In this document: positions 4,956-5,531 of the stretch, piece by piece
How positions within the stretch are numbered: the first letter of the stretch is position 1
Layout: each line of letters starts with the position of its first letter
NCBI GenBank assembly: GCA_017407365.1
Contig: JAFQWR010000041.1
Coordinates: 1-5,531 of the forward strand
Direction: 5' to 3'
DNA length: 5,531 nucleotides
Source of the DNA: Clostridia bacterium
GTDB lineage: Bacteria; Bacillota; Clostridia; Christensenellales; HGM11417
The notes under the pieces: generated by a model
What the model was told of the DNA's origin: nothing
Seen by the model: only the letters and a program-made list of their open reading frames with translations
The model's database searches: none
Made by a program: the position numbers and the translations under genes

Positions 4956-5531
4956 ATGTCTGCCTATAACGAGCTGATCAAAAGCTTCGAGCGCATCCGT
5001 GCCTACGTGCGTGATTTTTACATCTACGGCTTCCGTAGCAGAGAGGAGTTTCGCCAGAAGAGCGCACGCTCCTACGACGACGAGCGCCGCCGTGTGGAAA
5101 GCTGGTTGGGTGAATATATGCGCTTTATCCGCTCGGCAGAGGGCAAAAGCGTGTTCCTTTCCATCGACAGCCGCATCACCGAGCACAATCCGCTGTATAA
5201 GGCGTGGAAGGCAAAGAGCTTTACAGACGGCGATATCACCCTGCATTTTATTCTGCTCGATATTCTCTTCCGCCCCGAGGAGGAATACTCTCTTTCCGAG
5301 CTGATGAAAAAAATGGAGGAGGAGTATTTTTCCTGCTTCCCCTCGCCTATGACCTTCGACGAATCCACGGTAAGAAAAAAGCTGAAGGAATATCTCTCGC
5401 TCGGCATCGTCACTGCAAAAAAAAGCGGCAGAAGCACGATATACAGCCGTGCGGCAGATGATTTGCGCCTGCCCTCTGCCGAGGCACTGCACTTTTTTTC
5501 CGAGGCGGCGCCCTGCGGCGTTGTGGGGAGC
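4956..5531 (+). CDS. Probable WYL-domain transcriptional regulator, N-terminal part (runs off window)
   Basis: The frame is open from ATG 4956 to the last base: 192 codons without a stop, so the gene is truncated by the window edge. The start MSAYNELIKSFERIRAYVRD, then FYIYGFRSREEF and KSARSYDDERRRVESWLGEY, is a pattern I recall from clostridial proteins annotated as WYL-domain proteins. Residues about 90-170 look like a winged helix: LHFILLDILF, the helix SLSELMKKMEEEY, a recognition-type helix STVRKKLKEYLSLGI, and a basic wing KKSGRSTIYS. The last visible part, FFSEAAPCGVVGS, matches the linker before the WYL ligand-sensing domain, which would lie beyond the window and cannot be confirmed. 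WYL proteins are mostly DNA-binding regulators that sense nucleic acids or nucleotides. The next gene upstream is the MATE pump, from which it is separated by a terminator. Alternative reading: an uncharacterised winged-helix protein. Confidence 0.7.
   Translation, partial: MSAYNELIKSFERIRAYVRDFYIYGFRSREEFRQKSARSYDDERRRVESWLGEYMRFIRSAEGKSVFLSIDSRITEHNPLYKAWKAKSFTDGDITLHFILLDILFRPEEEYSLSELMKKMEEEYFSCFPSPMTFDESTVRKKLKEYLSLGIVTAKKSGRSTIYSRAADDLRLPSAEALHFFSEAAPCGVVGS

Noticed and set aside
4692..5492. Minus-strand open frame of 266 codons spanning the end of MATE and the right-edge gene
   Set aside because: It crosses two genes and a terminator in antisense and shows no recognisable domain. The plus-strand frame with a perfect ribosome binding site is clearly the real one.

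Overview
The window looks like chromosomal DNA of an anaerobic, gut-type Clostridia (Bacillota). The evidence is a ThyA of the clostridial type (NNWNVAQYAVL and HVIADAHIYDRH signatures), strong AGGAGG-type ribosome binding sites, and consensus sigma-A promoters with TTGAC-like and TATAAT boxes. Codon use is mixed, with balanced GC. I cannot name a genus.

Layout. Bases 1-570 hold no intact gene. They contain three compact intrinsic-terminator hairpins and a short coding remnant that reads like the N-terminus of a RepA-like AAA ATPase of mobile elements; it breaks off at the point where the Walker A loop should follow. A bidirectional terminator at 515-564 closes this region. Bases 590-1896 on the minus strand are a two-gene thymidylate operon, thyA then folA, overlapping by ATGA and driven by a good promoter at 1927-1956. 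ThyA makes dTMP and dihydrofolate; FolA reduces the dihydrofolate back to tetrahydrofolate.

Divergent from thyA, with its own near-consensus promoter, is a sugar phosphate isomerase/epimerase-like TIM-barrel gene at 2161-3123. It carries an in-frame TAG at codon 144 although the reading frame is otherwise intact and conserved on both sides. All four predicted metal ligands lie after this stop, so without readthrough the product should be inactive. A structured, gene-free spacer (3124-3393) with a strong terminator follows. Next comes a MATE-family efflux pump (3486-4862) with its own promoter and hairpin terminator. The last gene (4956 to the window end) is the N-terminal part of a probable WYL-domain transcriptional regulator and runs off the edge.

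I see no convincing undescribed system. The points most worth a second look are the amber codon in the isomerase gene, the terminator-capped ATPase remnant with its unusual leader hairpins, a charge change at the expected NADPH-phosphate-binding position of the dihydrofolate reductase, and the poorly defined translation start of the MATE gene.
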